Shown here in pieces: positions 33,301 to 43,918 of a DNA stretch of 64,000 nucleotides. A model generated the notes under the pieces. That model did not search any database. It saw nothing but the letters and a program-made list of their open reading frames with translations, and had not been told where the DNA came from. The stretch covers positions 17,546,001 to 17,610,000 of the forward strand of contig OY720098.1 of assembly GCA_963082875.1 (NCBI GenBank). Reading direction: 5' to 3'. The DNA is from Corella eumyota (lineage: Eukaryota; Chordata; Ascidiacea; Phlebobranchia; Corellidae). Numbering within the stretch: the first letter of the stretch is position 1; each line of letters begins with the position of its first letter. The translations under genes were made by a program, and so were the position numbers.

Positions 33301-34127
33301 TAAAAGACAAATTACTTTGGGGGAAATTGAAATGGCTGGTGGAAGTATGTAGAAAAGTTTTTTTATAATAATTCTCGGTGTGAAAAGGTTGACTTCATGA
33401 CCTAAACATAAGAGTAACATCAGTTGCCCCAACCCAGACTCGAGTTGCCTATGGCATTTAATAATATTATAGATCATAACTGCTCGAAAAATATAAGCTG
33501 CTGATTAAGTGCTGGCTCAGCAGGAGTTCATGCCGTTTATAGCGCCTTACTCAAGGGTGCTACAACATGATGGCAGAAAGGTGTAAGCCTAGGACCTCAT
33601 GTAGTAAACTCAAGTGTTCTGAACACTACACCACGCTGCCAGAATAATAGTCGATTGCCTGCCCTAGTATATGCCCATAGTATTTTACCCATTCACCACC
33701 AACAGGATTTTTTTATTTGTTCACCAAGCTTCTAAATGAGTTGCATCTGTATTAATAATTTGTTTTTTTAGCAAATGGAAGAAGTACCACCACAATAGCA
33801 ATAATGAGAGATATTTTAAGGGAAAGTGGACCAAAAGGTTTATTTGTAGGTCAGTAGAATGGTTTAATATTATTGTTGATACCATGAAGTTAACTTTCTT
33901 ACATTAAGAATAAATAAATACATCAAAAACATTTAATTTCAGGTTTACTGCCGAGATGTGTTAAAATTGCCCCCGCATGTGCTGTAATGATTGGTTCTTA
34001 TGAGCTAGGAAAAAGGTAAAATTATTTGAAGGTTTTATTAATAAAACATATTATTACAATCTGCATAACATAATACCCTTTTTTTAGTTTTTTTCAACAA
34101 TCAAATAAGGAAAAAGAAATTCTCTAA
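30380..34127 (+). CDS. SLC25A40: SLC25A39/40-type mitochondrial carrier
   Basis: Ten exons: 30380-30467, 31151-31311, 31545-31612, 32027-32154, 32431-32505, 32888-32986, 33165-33344, 33772-33849, 33943-34015, 34088-34127, all GT/AG and phase-consistent, encoding 329 residues. The three carrier repeats each show the PxD/ExxK/R signature: PLDVIKIR (residue 32 on), PLELIRTK and PLDVVKTK. Six membrane helices in the inner mitochondrial membrane are expected. The first matrix loop carries [16 protein letters not shown] (cysteines 49, 53, 61, 63). This cysteine-rich loop is characteristic of SLC25A39/40 and in SLC25A39 binds an iron-sulfur cluster that controls stability. The CxC spacing is closer to SLC25A40. 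The family imports glutathione into mitochondria. The final exon encodes only 13 residues. SINE copies sit in introns 1, 3, 5 and 7. Confidence 0.93.
30645..30726 (-). mobile_element. SINE 3' fragment, inverted
   Basis: Tail TTCTTAATGTGAAAAC and GACCTAAACATAGCGTAAC in intron 1 of the carrier gene, ending where the next unit begins. Confidence 0.6.
30727..30940. mobile_element. Candidate MITE-like insertion between SINE fragments
   Basis: About 210 bp of GC-richer, non-SINE sequence flanked by two SINE fragments. Its ends are imperfect inverted repeats: GAAAAGTGGGACAG near the left end and CTGCCCAACTTTC near the right. Inner blocks around GTGTGCACGC and GCATGCACGTG are also roughly inverted. 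No coding capacity. A non-autonomous DNA transposon is possible; no clean target duplication seen. Confidence 0.3.
30941..31095 (-). mobile_element. SINE fragment, inverted
   Basis: GCGACTTAAACATAGAGTGAC to the TTGCCTGTGGCAG body segment. It overlaps in element position with the fragment at 30645-30726, so this is a second copy rather than its continuation. Confidence 0.65.
31680..31968 (+). mobile_element. SINE, near full length
   Basis: Head GTCAGCGTGGTGTAGTGG, B box GGGTTCAATCC, complete body and tail with A run, in intron 3 of the carrier gene. Confidence 0.85.
32565..32832 (-). mobile_element. SINE, inverted
   Basis: Complete order from tail (ATCGATGTCAAC) to head (ACACTATGCTGTC) in intron 5 of the carrier gene. 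Confidence 0.8.
33365..33648 (-). mobile_element. SINE, inverted
   Basis: Full-order inverted copy ending TACACCACGCTGCCAG, in intron 7 of the carrier gene. Confidence 0.8.
33885..33932 (+). mobile_element. SINE tail fragment
   Basis: Short CATGAAGTTAACTTTCTTAC and AAGAATAAAT segment resembling the SINE 3' end, in intron 8 of the carrier gene. Confidence 0.35.
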
Positions 34128-34836
34128 TTTTGGTGTCACGCTTCTATTATAACTTTACAACTATGCAACTTCAATATGCTATGAAACTCTCTTTTTAACA
34201 AAGTGTTGTTTAATTAATATTTTAATTTTTAATTTAAGAACTATTCTTAATGTGTGCTAATTATTATTTAAATTGCTTTTTTTAGAATTACATTTAAAAG
34301 CTGTTTTATTTTAACTTTTATCTTATATTTACTATGTTTTGATATATATGTTATTTATATTCAAAAGTGCAAACTTAAACCAAAGAAAAAGAAATCTGTT
34401 TTTAAAAGCGAAAGAAAAGGGTAACTTATTTTAACTACAGAAATCTTAATGATTACATGAATTTTAGAAATCCCACCCAAAAAAATAAAATTACAATGAT
34501 ATTATTTAGCAAATAGGCAAAGGACTCTGAAATACCAGAGAGCAGCTAATACAAAGTTAAGGTTCAATGTACATTTAGATAGTTAATATACAACTAAAAA
34601 ACTAAGGGTAACCTATTTAGTAATTTAAATCAATTGGAGCTTTAATATAGTTATGCAAGTGATAGAATAGAAGGGTAAAATAGAATACATTCTATGTTTA
34701 CTGTATAGGTGCGAATATAGGGTTTTATTAGCTGCGTTTTGATATTTAAAGAATTAACAATATAAGCTCTATACACTACATATTAAGATTCAGTTTATAA
34801 TATCTACAAGTATTTTTCATTGGAGATTTGAAACTC
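34128..34836. other. Convergent intergenic region
   Basis: AT-rich, holding the carrier 3' UTR and the 3' end of the opposite-strand gene. No further gene, SINE or structured element seen. Confidence 0.5.
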
Positions 34837-36380
34837 TTATGGACGGGGTCGTGGTCTACGGTTGCGGTCGCCAGAATATTGCATGAAACTCGTCACTCCA
34901 GGCCATTTAATCATCATTTTCAACTCATCTTTGGCGTTCAGGATTTTCTCTGCCAAACAACTGGGGTCGATCACATTTGTCACCTGCACATCGTCGTCTT
35001 CTTCTTCGATTTCGTCGTCTTCCGGGTCCACAAGATCGGTGGTCTCCTCCTCTACAAACCCAACCACGCATTCGTTGATTTCTGCAGCTAGTTGTTTCCA
35101 GATTTCCGATGGCGGCTGAATCAGCAACAAGTTGTTACAATTCACAATAAAATTTACAAATGCGTTTTTTGGACCACTTGTACGTAACGGTTGGCAGTGC
35201 CGCAAATGAAAGAGAGAATTAGGCAGTACCGTGAAGTACAAAAAAATATCTAAGGCCGCAAAGTACAGTACGAGAGTTTTAATAAGAACTATAAAGTACA
35301 AGTGATTCCGTTTTTTCATTTAGTTTTTAATTTAACAGGTGTTTAAATAACAATATCTGTTTTTAAGTGTTTTGTCATTGTCTTACCATGCGAGCAATTT
35401 CGGCGTTAGGTGGGAGTTGTGGAGCAGGGTCGTCGCCGGCAAGATTGTAATTATCGTACTTCAAAAAAGTAAAAAATGCGAGGTTTATTTAAAACTAAAA
35501 TTGCGAACTTTGGATAATGTAAATCGGGCAAAATTTTTTTTCATTATTAATAACATTAAGAAACAAACCAAGTCATATAAATATAATGTCAGTTGAAATT
35601 ACAACCAATATAAATCAGTAACAAATAATATACCAGTCCTCCGTCGTCGATTCTCATTGGGCATTCGTTTAAAAGTTTTGTGCTTAGGCGTTTGTACTGA
35701 CAGAATTGATAACCGAAGTAAATGCTTGTAGCCAATAGCCCCATGATGACCAAGAGGGGCAAAAAGCAGCAAAGCCCCTTGGCTCGTTTGCATTTTTTCT
35801 GTGACAAATAAATATGATTTTTTTATAAAGTTTTTGACCAATATAAACAGATATTTCTGGCTGCATTTGTATTCCTGATGCCATAGCGTTCTTAAACAAA
35901 TATTAAATATACCTTCTTGCCAGCCAAACAAAAAAAACTGATTACACTATCTAGCGAAAATCGGCAGCGTGGTGTAGTGGTAAGAATACTTGCTACACCA
36001 CTATGAGGTCGTGGGTTCAATCTCCACTGCTCTCATGCTGTAGCGCCATTGAGTAAAACGCTATGAACTCCTGCTGAGCCAGCATTTAATCAGCAGCATA
36101 ATAACCGGGCAATTATAATCTATAATTTCCCAAACTGTTAAAGGCAACCCTAGACTGGATCGGAGTAACTAATGTCACTCTATGTTTAAATTACAATGGG
36201 TTAACGTATGAAGTCGTTAACTGTATAGTTACTTTAAGATTAAATTAGTTCAAGTTAAATGTGACCTACCATTTCCACATTCCCTTCTACTGTAACATTC
36301 GAGCCCGGCAAAGGGTAGGCTTTTTCTTCCCACCCTTCCGTTTTCAGGTTTTCTTTTTCATTTCCAACGTTAAACACCAT
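34837..36380 (-). CDS. Unrecognised single-pass membrane protein with acidic and Arg-Pro tail
   Basis: Four exons on the minus strand, 36270-36380, 35634-35798, 35387-35458 and 34837-35115, all phase 0, encode 208 residues. Residues 1-44 are polar with a Lys/Cys-rich juxtamembrane stretch (KKCKRAKGLCC). A hydrophobic helix follows at about 46-68 (FLPLLVIMGLLATSIYFGY). There is no signal peptide, so type II orientation is likely. The C-terminal part has cysteines at CVVGF and SCLAEK, an acidic run (DPEDDEIEEEDDD) and ends GDRNRRPRPRP. The layout recalls type II BRICHOS-like proteins, but I cannot find that domain's signature. The GC-richer last exon is clearly coding, and its acceptor (GATTCAG at 35116) is chosen for phase and pyrimidine context. 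A SINE lies in intron 1. Function unknown. Confidence 0.7.
35956..36192 (+). mobile_element. SINE, tail truncated
   Basis: Begins TCGGCAGCGTGGTGTAGTGG with B box GGGTTCAATC and body to CACTCTATGTTTA. The 3' tail is replaced by unrelated sequence. In intron 1 of the unrecognised membrane protein gene. Confidence 0.8.
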
Positions 36381-37967
36381 TTTTCAGTTTAGATTTTCAA
36401 TAACAAGTCAAAAAAAACTATAAAATATCTCTATCTGAATATGTTTAATTAATATAATGCATATATGTATATATATAATATGTAGGCTAAATGAGTAATA
36501 TCTAATTTCAACCAAAGTGTTTATGGACCATTGGAAACCTTGCCAAAAATATTGCTGCGTCATTTCATGACGTTTAAATAATAGGGCAGTTCTTTGTTCT
36601 ATGTCCAATTGTCTTGCGCTTTGTTGCAGTCTATTTTTAAATAGCCCGTTTTCTGACACATAAATACCCACGATTTTTAGTGACGTCACATGATTCAAAT
36701 TTATTTGTTTTTAAAACTTAGTCAATAATAACAATATATCTTAAACGTCATTTACCATATAACAACGCATTATGGCCTTCTTTTCCTATTTTTTAAGATG
36801 AAGACAATTATTTTATTGACTTTAAATTGTAAAGTCGATAGAATAATTGTTTTAACTTTAAATTATAAATGAGCCAAGTACAGCCAATATCTTTGTATTT
36901 ACTTCTTATAGTAAATGCGATTGATTTTCTTACAAATTCAAACAATTCTATAACATACGCTAACTTTAACTAGTTCTTTATCTGCTGAAAGTCATTTCTA
37001 TTTAAAGAAACTGTTATAAAACTGCTGTAAAAAGCTTTCTTTTAATAAAAGGAAAAGCAAATTTAATGACTCTTTTGTTAAACAGAATCTTGTGCTTTAA
37101 CTTTTCCTTTTAAACTATATAGCGTTAACAGACCATAGCAATAAAACTAAAATTAATAACAAGTTGATTAATCCCATGTACAAAACAATATACATTCATA
37201 GCCTGTTGGTTGCCTACGAAAAAGCTACTGTTTCACCTTTAACGAAGTTCCTGTTTTAAAAACAAGTATATTAGGGTTTATTAAACATTACGGAACAACG
37301 ATTTTTCTGCTTGTTTTATGTTAGAAAATCTATTTTTGATATTTTTCCAGCGAAGTCGCGTGACTGGAAACTTGTGTTTTTTATTGAGAACTGCTACGCC
37401 TCGATAGTTCCTTTATGACATCATTTCTAGTGTGGTTAAAGTTACAAATTTTGGTTGCAACGCTGCTTGCTAAATTAAGTTTAATAGAATATAAGCGTTT
37501 ATTGCTTTAAACTGTTATATATTCCTTTTTAAAAATGTAAAAATTTCACATCTTAATTTTGGCCTATTTTTAAACATGTAACTGTTATTAAAGTAAAAAA
37601 TAAACGGTTATAAATTGTTTTTTTTGCTAACTACTCGCGCCTACCGAAGCTAAAATTATGTATTGTAAAAAGAAACGCAAATGGCAATTATTCTAATGGA
37701 AAATGATTAATTTAATTAAATAGGAAATGGTTTTGGAATGACGCATTTGGCCTGCTAATTTTAACTATTAAAAATCTGCTACTTTACTATTTTTACAATT
37801 CTCGTGTTACATTCTATTTATGGTCCTATTTTTTTAAATCTGTAGACTACAAGTAATTATTTTATTATTGTTTTGGGCTAAACAGTCTAATAATTTGCAC
37901 TTGAATATAGAAAACATAGAATATGTTTTAAAAATACTGTTTTAAGGTTACTTTTTTTCAAAACAAT
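36381..37967. other. Intergenic, AT-rich
   Basis: Upstream of the membrane protein gene and downstream of the tetraspan array. No exon, SINE or notable element recognised. Confidence 0.5.
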
Positions 37968-38462
37968 AACATGTTTTTAATAAAAAATGTTAAACATTAG
38001 CTAAGTTATGCAAATACAGTAAGGTTATATTTATTGAAATTGATATAAGCAAAAACTCCAGTGGTGAAACTTAATATTGTTCCAATCCAAGCAAAGACAT
38101 AACTGTTACTGTAATCGCCAACATGTTTTTATAACATGTTTTTAATAAAAAATGTTAAACATTATATGGGTTATGCAAATACTGTAAGGTTATATTTATT
38201 GAAATTGATATAAGCAAAAATTGCAGTGGCGAAACTAAGCATTGTTCCAATCCAAGCAAAGACATAACTGTTACTGTAATCGCCAACATGTTTTTATAAC
38301 ATGTTTTTAATAAAAAATGTTAAACATTATATGGGTTATGCAAATACTGTAAGGTTATATTTATTGAAATTGATATAAGCAAAAATTGCAGTGGCGAAAC
38401 TAAGCATTGTTCCAATCCAAGCAAAGACATAGCTGTAACTGTAACCGCCAAAAGAGCCTAAC
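37968..38462 (-). repeat. Three tandem 165-bp copies of a tetraspan terminal-exon segment
   Basis: Units start at 37968, 38133 and 38298, exactly 165 bp apart, each opening AACATGTTTTTAATAAAAAA. Each contains the 3' part of the tetraspan last exon, including the final membrane helix (YVFAWIGT), the stop codon and downstream sequence. The unit nearest the gene (38298 on) is the functional end of copy 1. The two outer units lack a usable acceptor in frame and lie past the stop codon. Units 2 and 3 are more alike than unit 1. Confidence 0.9.
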
Positions 38463-39073
38463 AGGCTAACTAATTCTTTTTGTTTGTCGGTAAAAAGACC
38501 TACGGCAGCAAGGCTAAAGATTCCTGAAATGAATAGTTATATCAATTAGTGCATTTTTAAAGAACACTACAACATCAAATATTTAAAAAAAGTACCTGCC
38601 ACAATTTCAATTAAAGTTCCAGCTAACAAAAGTTCCTTTTTTGGCTTGGCAACGCCAAGCGAGATGATCACGATTCCCAAAATTGACAAAATAACTGAGA
38701 TTATTGTCAAAGCTATCATAGACTGTGTAAACGTGTCGGTTAGGATATCTTACATACAAAAATAAGTCATGTCAAGTAGGACGATTCTAAATTTTTTTTT
38801 TTACGGTTTTTATAAAACGTCCTATTATACGTTAAGGGTATTTACCATATTTCTTTTAGGTTTTTACCATAATCTAAATTATATTAATTTAAAAATACCT
38901 GGAACTGCGCATCTCGAATTCAAACAAGAATAAAACAATCCAAGATGTAATGTTACCCCAGGAAAAGGTGACTTTCCTGATATCCAACCATGTCCGAAAG
39001 CTGCAATACAGTCCGAAATAAATGTTAATACTGCTAACAAAACAACTGCAATCTTCAAAGTGTGGTGGTCCAT
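38336..39073 (-). CDS. Claudin/PMP22-like tetraspan protein, array copy 1
   Basis: Exons 38899-39073, 38596-38748 and 38336-38523, introns both phase 1, encode 171 residues. Four hydrophobic helices lie at about 8-28, 75-97, 104-125 and 147-168. The first extracellular loop carries GWI, then GLFYSC and a second cysteine (CLNSRC), matching the claudin-superfamily pattern W-GLW-C-C with Phe for Trp. This is the leftmost of seven same-strand paralogues spaced 1.5-3 kb apart. Claudin-superfamily members shape cell junctions or membrane domains; which role applies here cannot be read from sequence. The last exon's 3' part is triplicated downstream. Confidence 0.85.
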
Positions 39074-39569
39074 TTTTTCTTTTTTTATTATTTTATTTAA
39101 CTTTTTTTGATAAAATTCTCAACTAAAAGATTTAATTTAATGTTTAATCTAAACTATATGTTGTTTAAAATTTTGTTATGTGACAATATAAATAGGTTAA
39201 AAACTAAAAAAACGCGCAAACTATCACTTAAAAACAAAATAAGACTAACTTTCAATTATAGAAAATTGTTTTTCCAAATACCAAAAAAAGAGTTTCGTCT
39301 CAGTCCTACCCACAAGGATATGCATGGTTTATTAAAGCGTAACTAACATGTCGAGAAACAACCTTGGGGTTACGTGATGTAACTCACATAATCCGTTACA
39401 CAATTCCTTACCAGTTTATTTAAGCAAAGTAACCGTTTTTTGGGGTTATCTTTTGTATTAAACAATCCACGACATGAAAGATATATACAAAATCAAAAAA
39501 ACATGGTTAGTGTTATGTTTAGTATAAAGAGACATGTTAAGTAAATTAAGCTTAATTTGAAGTTAAAAA
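39074..39569 (-). promoter_or_regulatory. Promoter of tetraspan copy 1, with duplicated intergenic blocks
   Basis: Contains AAAGCGTAACTAACATGTCG (39334-39353) and an E-box-like TTACGTGA (39370-39377), both repeated upstream of copy 2. Another block around TATCTTTTGTATTAAACAAT (about 39448-39467) recurs near 41220 and, diverged, near 42748. The array therefore spread by duplication of whole gene-plus-promoter units. Confidence 0.6.
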
Positions 39570-40699
39570 TTAAATTTTTCGTGAGTTGATATAAGCAAGA
39601 ACTGCAGTGGCGAAACTTAATGTTGTTCCAATCCAAGCAAAGACATAGTTATTATAAGTGTATACACCAACAAGGCCAAGCAGGTCATCCTTTTTTTACT
39701 CTCGTCGATATAATAACAGAAGGCAGCAAGGCTTAAGATTCCTAAAACAAAATATTTTATCAATATATGCATTTTCAAAAAACAAGTAGGGCATTAGCTA
39801 TTTTGTCAAGTCTAAGTTTAAACACAGAGAAAGTAATCCGGCAACTCATATTTTAAAGAAGAGAAAAACATGAACAGGGTTGCTTAACAACAGTTATTGC
39901 ATGTTTAAGCTGATACACTAAAATAATAATTATTAAAAAAAGTACCTGCTACAATTTCAATTAAAGTTCCAGCTAACAGCAGTTTCTTTTTCAGTTTGGT
40001 AACGCCAAACGAGATGGTCACGATTCCCAAAATAGACAAAATAACTGAGATTATTGTCAAAGCTATCATAGACCGTATGAACGTTTTGTTTGAAATATCT
40101 TAAATGCAAACTTGGTCATTTCAAGTGAGACGATTTTAAAATTTACCCATTATTTTTACAGATTTTTTAAAACGTTCAAATATACGTTTGGGGTTCTTAC
40201 CTTTTTTTTCATATATATTTTTATCCTCGATGTGGGAAGGGCGAATGCACGACCTAAACATAGAGTAACATCAGTTACTCCGACCCAATCTCGAGATGCT
40301 CGTGGCAGTTTTGGATATTATAGAGATTATAATTGCCCGGTAATTCTAATGCTGGTAAAGTATTGGCTCAGCAGGAGTTTTTACCGTACTTAATCACTCG
40401 AAGGCGCTACAGCATGAGAGCAGTGGGGATTGAGCCCACGACCTCATGGTGGTGTAGCAAGTGTTCTTACCACTACACTACGCTGTCAGTTCTCATGACT
40501 TAAATTCAATTTATTTAAAAATACCTTGAACTGCGCAACCCGAATTCATACAAAAATAAAACAATACAATTTGTTTTGGTACCCCAAGAACAGATGCCTT
40601 TACTAAAATCCAGCCAGCTTTAAGTGCGACAATACAGTCCAAAATAAATGTTAATACCGCTAACAAAATAACTGCAATCTTTAAAGACTGTTGATTCAT
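39570..40699 (-). pseudogene. Tetraspan array copy 2, frameshifted
   Basis: Exons 40525-40699, 39946-40098 and 39570-39741 keep the family's splice sites and phases. In exon 3 a run of seven A residues on the coding strand (after GAGAGT, complement near 39692-39698) is one base short of the length that keeps frame. As read, translation leaves the conserved frame before the fourth helix and stops soon after. The downstream sequence in the expected frame still encodes NNYVFAWIGTTLSFATAVLA and a normal stop. The loop motif is also changed: VLFYFCMNSGC replaces GLFY-C-C. It is either a recent pseudogene or a homopolymer error. A SINE sits in intron 1. Confidence 0.65.
40208..40494 (-). mobile_element. 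SINE, inverted, near full length
   Basis: Tail ATCCTCGATGTGGGAAGG to head CACTACACTACGCTGTCAG, in intron 1 of tetraspan copy 2. Confidence 0.85.
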
Positions 40700-40978
40700 T
40701 TTTTATTATTTTATTTAACTTTTTTTGATAAAATACCCAACTAAAAGATTTAAATTAATGTTAAATTTAAATGACAAGCAAATCAACCATATGTTATTTC
40801 CGTTAAACAGTTTATTAAATTACCATACTTCTTAATAATTTAAAATTTTAAACATGTCTTAATAAAAAAAGGTTAAAAACTTTTAAAAACTCGAAAACTA
40901 TCACTAAAAAACAAAATTGTTTTGAAATACCATTAAAAGTTTTGTTCCAGTCTACCTACAAAGTTATGCATGATTATT

Positions 40979-41022
40979 AAAGCGTAACTAACATGTCGAA
41001 AAACACCCTTGGGGTCACGTGA
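40979..41022 (-). promoter_or_regulatory. Conserved promoter element of tetraspan copy 2
   Basis: AAAGCGTAACTAACATGTCG at 40979-40998 is identical to copy 1, followed by the perfect E-box palindrome TCACGTGA at 41015-41022, 316 bp upstream of the start codon. Confidence 0.6.
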
Positions 41023-41340
41023 TGTAACGTACACAGTTTGTTACACAATTAAAATACAATTGTACTTTTTTTGTCCGAACATTTTATTCAAGTTTAGTTT
41101 TTCTGCTTTCTCAAAGTTTATGTGCGGTTTATTATTTGTTTATTAGGATTTTATTTTGATATAAATACAAAAGTTTTCCCTACCAGTTTATTTAAGCAAA
41201 GTAACCGTTTTTGTGGGTTATCTTTTGTATTAAACAATCAACGACATGTTAGATGTATACAAAACCAAAAAAACTTGGTTAATGTTATGTTTAGTATGGA
41301 GAGACATGTTAAAGAAATTAAGCTTTATTAAAGTTAAAAA

Positions 41341-42197
41341 TTAAATTTTTCGTGAGTTGATATAAGCGAGAACTGCAGTGGTGAAACCTAATATTGTTCC
41401 AATCCAAGCAAAGCCGTAGCTATAGCTAAACGAGTTCTCAAGATACTTGCTCTCATTAGTATAAAAACTAACAGCAGTAAGGCTTACTATTCCTAAATAA
41501 AAAGGTTTATTATTAGTACTTTCTAATATGCGATTTATTTTCTTTTAGAGTTTGGCTTATTTTGTAGTTGTTATTGTGCTTTAAAGCAGGGGTCGAACTC
41601 AAGACCTCGTGTAGTAAAGCCAAGTGTTCTTACCAACACCACACTGTCGATTGTATTATTCAAATAGGAGAAATATAAAAAAGGGGGTAACAGCAGTTAT
41701 TTTAAGTTTAGTTGACGCACCTAAATAATGGGTATCATAAGAATGTACCTGCTACTGCTTCAATAAAAGTCCCAGCTACCATCGAATTCCTATTTGGTTT
41801 AGAAACGCCTGGCAAAATGGCTATAATTCCAAAAAATGACATAAGAACCGCGATAATGGTCAAAGCGATCATAGTCTCTATAAACGGACTTGATAGATTA
41901 CCTTAAATATAAAAATAAAACATGTCAAGTTTACGAGTCTTTAATTTACTCATAACTTTTATAGTTTTATAAAACGCCCCGTCACGTTTAGGGTTCTCAA
42001 GTTGCCCTTCTTGCAACAAGAAATAAATCAATTATACCTGAAAGTGTGCAATCCGAACCTACACAGTTGTAAAACAATCCAAAATACTGTGTTACTCCTT
42101 CAACAGTTATTGATATCCACCCAGATCCAAATGCGGCAATGCAGTCCGAAATAAATGTTAATATCGCTGACAAAATAACTGCCACCTTAAGAGACAT
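41341..42197 (-). CDS. Claudin/PMP22-like tetraspan protein, array copy 3
   Basis: Exons 42038-42197, 41749-41901 and 41341-41492, phase 1 introns, 154 residues. The first helix is LKVAVILSAILTFISDCIAAF, followed by GSGWIS and the loop motif GLFYNCVGSDC. The fourth helix region is GFAWIGTILGFTTAVLAYIN and the tail SRKI. The loop between helices 3 and 4 is shorter than in copies 1 and 4. AATAAA (complement at 41324-41329) follows the stop by 12 bases and may be the polyadenylation signal. Predicted membrane protein of the same family as its neighbours. Confidence 0.85.
41582..41657 (-). mobile_element. SINE head fragment, inverted
   Basis: Only the tRNA-like head (complement of the B and A boxes, GGGTCGAACTC to CACCACACTGTC) in intron 2 of copy 3. 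Confidence 0.65.
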
Positions 42198-42550
42198 TCT
42201 TTTTGGTTGTTTTAAATAACTTTTTTGATAAAATACCTATAGTTGAAAAATTTTAAATCAATGGTAAATTTTATATAGAAGTCTAATAAATCAATTATAT
42301 GGTATTAGGAATTTTGTAACTTTTTAGCTTGTTTATTAATTTATAATAGTTATTTTTTATTATTTTTTTTTAACATGAAGGTTTAATTCAAAAATAGATT
42401 ACTTAAAAAACGCGCAAACAATCACCTAAACATCTTAAGACTAACTTTCAATTACTGAAAAAAAAACAGTTTTTAAAAATTGGCCTAAACACTCCTACTA
42501 AGGTATGCGTGATTACCGGGCCATAACAAAAATGTCGTGAAACGCCCATG

Positions 42551-42558
42551 TCACGGGA
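42551..42558 (-). promoter_or_regulatory. Degenerate E-box upstream of tetraspan copy 3
   Basis: TCACGGGA occupies the place of TCACGTGA in copies 1 and 2, with weakly conserved flanks (ATGTCGTGAAACGCCCATG), 354 bp upstream of the start. Confidence 0.4.
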
Positions 42559-42877
42559 TCCAACTCTTAAAGTTGCTGACACAATTAAAAAATAATTCTA
42601 TTTAAAGAAGGCTCTTAGTCTAAAAATTTTACTCAAGTTTAGTAATTCTGTTTTTAAAGTTTTTTTTATAGGTTTTAAATTTTAATTATCTAAATATAAA
42701 TATTTTCTGTCTTAATTCGTTTAAGCAAAGTCACTGTTTTTGGGTCAACTTTTGTATTAAACAATTTACAACATTTGTTTTATATCTACAATTTAATAAA
42801 ACATGTTTATATGTATGTTAACTACAATATAAAAAGCTTAAAATTAAAATAAATCATGCTATTTATGACGTGAAAAT

Positions 42878-43918
42878 TTAAAGTTTTCGGGAGTTGATAT
42901 AAGCAAGAACTGCAGTGGCGAAACTTAATATTGTTCCAATCCAAGCAAAGGCATAACTGTAACTGTACCCGCCCAAGGAGCCATAAAAGGCAACGGTAAC
43001 CCTGGTTTCATCAGTATAATAACTTACAGCAGCAAGGCTTAATATTCCTAAATGCATAAATATGTTAATTATAAATAAGAAGGTATTTCTCAGTGTGTGA
43101 CATAGAATGAAGTCATTCTAATGCCTTAACATAAGATAATTTACAACACCACACAGGGGGGTCGTGGGCTCAATCCCAACTGACCTCATTCTGTAGCGCT
43201 TTTGGGTAAGGCGCTATAAACGGTATGAACTTTTGCTGAGCCAGCACTTAATCAGCAGCATAATTACTGGACAATTAGAATCTATAACATCCCAAACTAG
43301 CATAGGCAACGCGAGACTAGGTCAGGGTAACAGTTATTACTCTATTTTTAGGTCGCGCACTCAACCTTCCCACATCCAGGATAAAGATATATACAAAAAA
43401 AAGGGGGGGGGGGGTTTAAAGTACCATAAATAACTTGCACGACCGATATTATATTTTACTTGGACTGACTCACATACAAAAAATGAATATCTTATAAAAG
43501 TACCTGCTACTATTTCAATCAAGGTTCCAGCGAGCAGAAATTTATTTTTTGGCTTGGTGATGCCAAGCGAGATGGTCATGATTCCCAAAATTGACAAAAT
43601 AACCGAGATTATTGTCAAAGCTATCATAGCTCGCGTAAACGTATCGATTGGGATATCTTAAATACAAAAAAAAATGTATAACCAGCGAGTTAATTATTAC
43701 ATAGTATTCTTTATTGTTTGCGTAAGTTTTACTAAAGATTTTAACAAAATACCTGGGACTTCACATTTCCACCTACATAAGTAAAATAATCCTAAGTTTG
43801 TTGTGACACCCCCAACACTTATTGATATCCAACCGGCACCAAATGCGGCAATACAATCCGAACTGAATGTCAATATCGCTGACGAAATAACTGCAATTTG
43901 CAGGGGCTGAAGGGACAT
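42878..43918 (-). CDS. Claudin/PMP22-like tetraspan protein, array copy 4
   Basis: Exons 43753-43918, 43504-43656 and 42878-43047, phase 1 introns, 162 residues. First helix LQIAVISSAILTFSSDCIAAF, then GAGWIS and loop motif GLFYLCRWKC, with two residues between the loop cysteines, fewer than in most copies. Helix 2 (MIALTIISVILSILGIMT) is nearly identical to copies 1 and 2. The tail is SRKL. Full-length and apparently functional. A SINE lies in intron 2. Confidence 0.85.
43138..43402 (+). mobile_element. SINE, A-box end truncated
   Basis: B-box region GGGCTCAATCCC, full body and CCCACATCCAGGATAAAGAT tail followed by an A run and a G run (43406-43414), in intron 2 of tetraspan copy 4. Confidence 0.8.

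Noticed and set aside
35372-35596. Plus-strand frame opposite the membrane protein exon 3
   Set aside because: Shadow of the minus-strand exon, with no domain.
43361-43627. Open frame extending tetraspan copy 4 exon 2 into the SINE
   Set aside because: The exon ends at the GTACTT donor at 43502-43503; the continuation reads through intron and SINE sequence.
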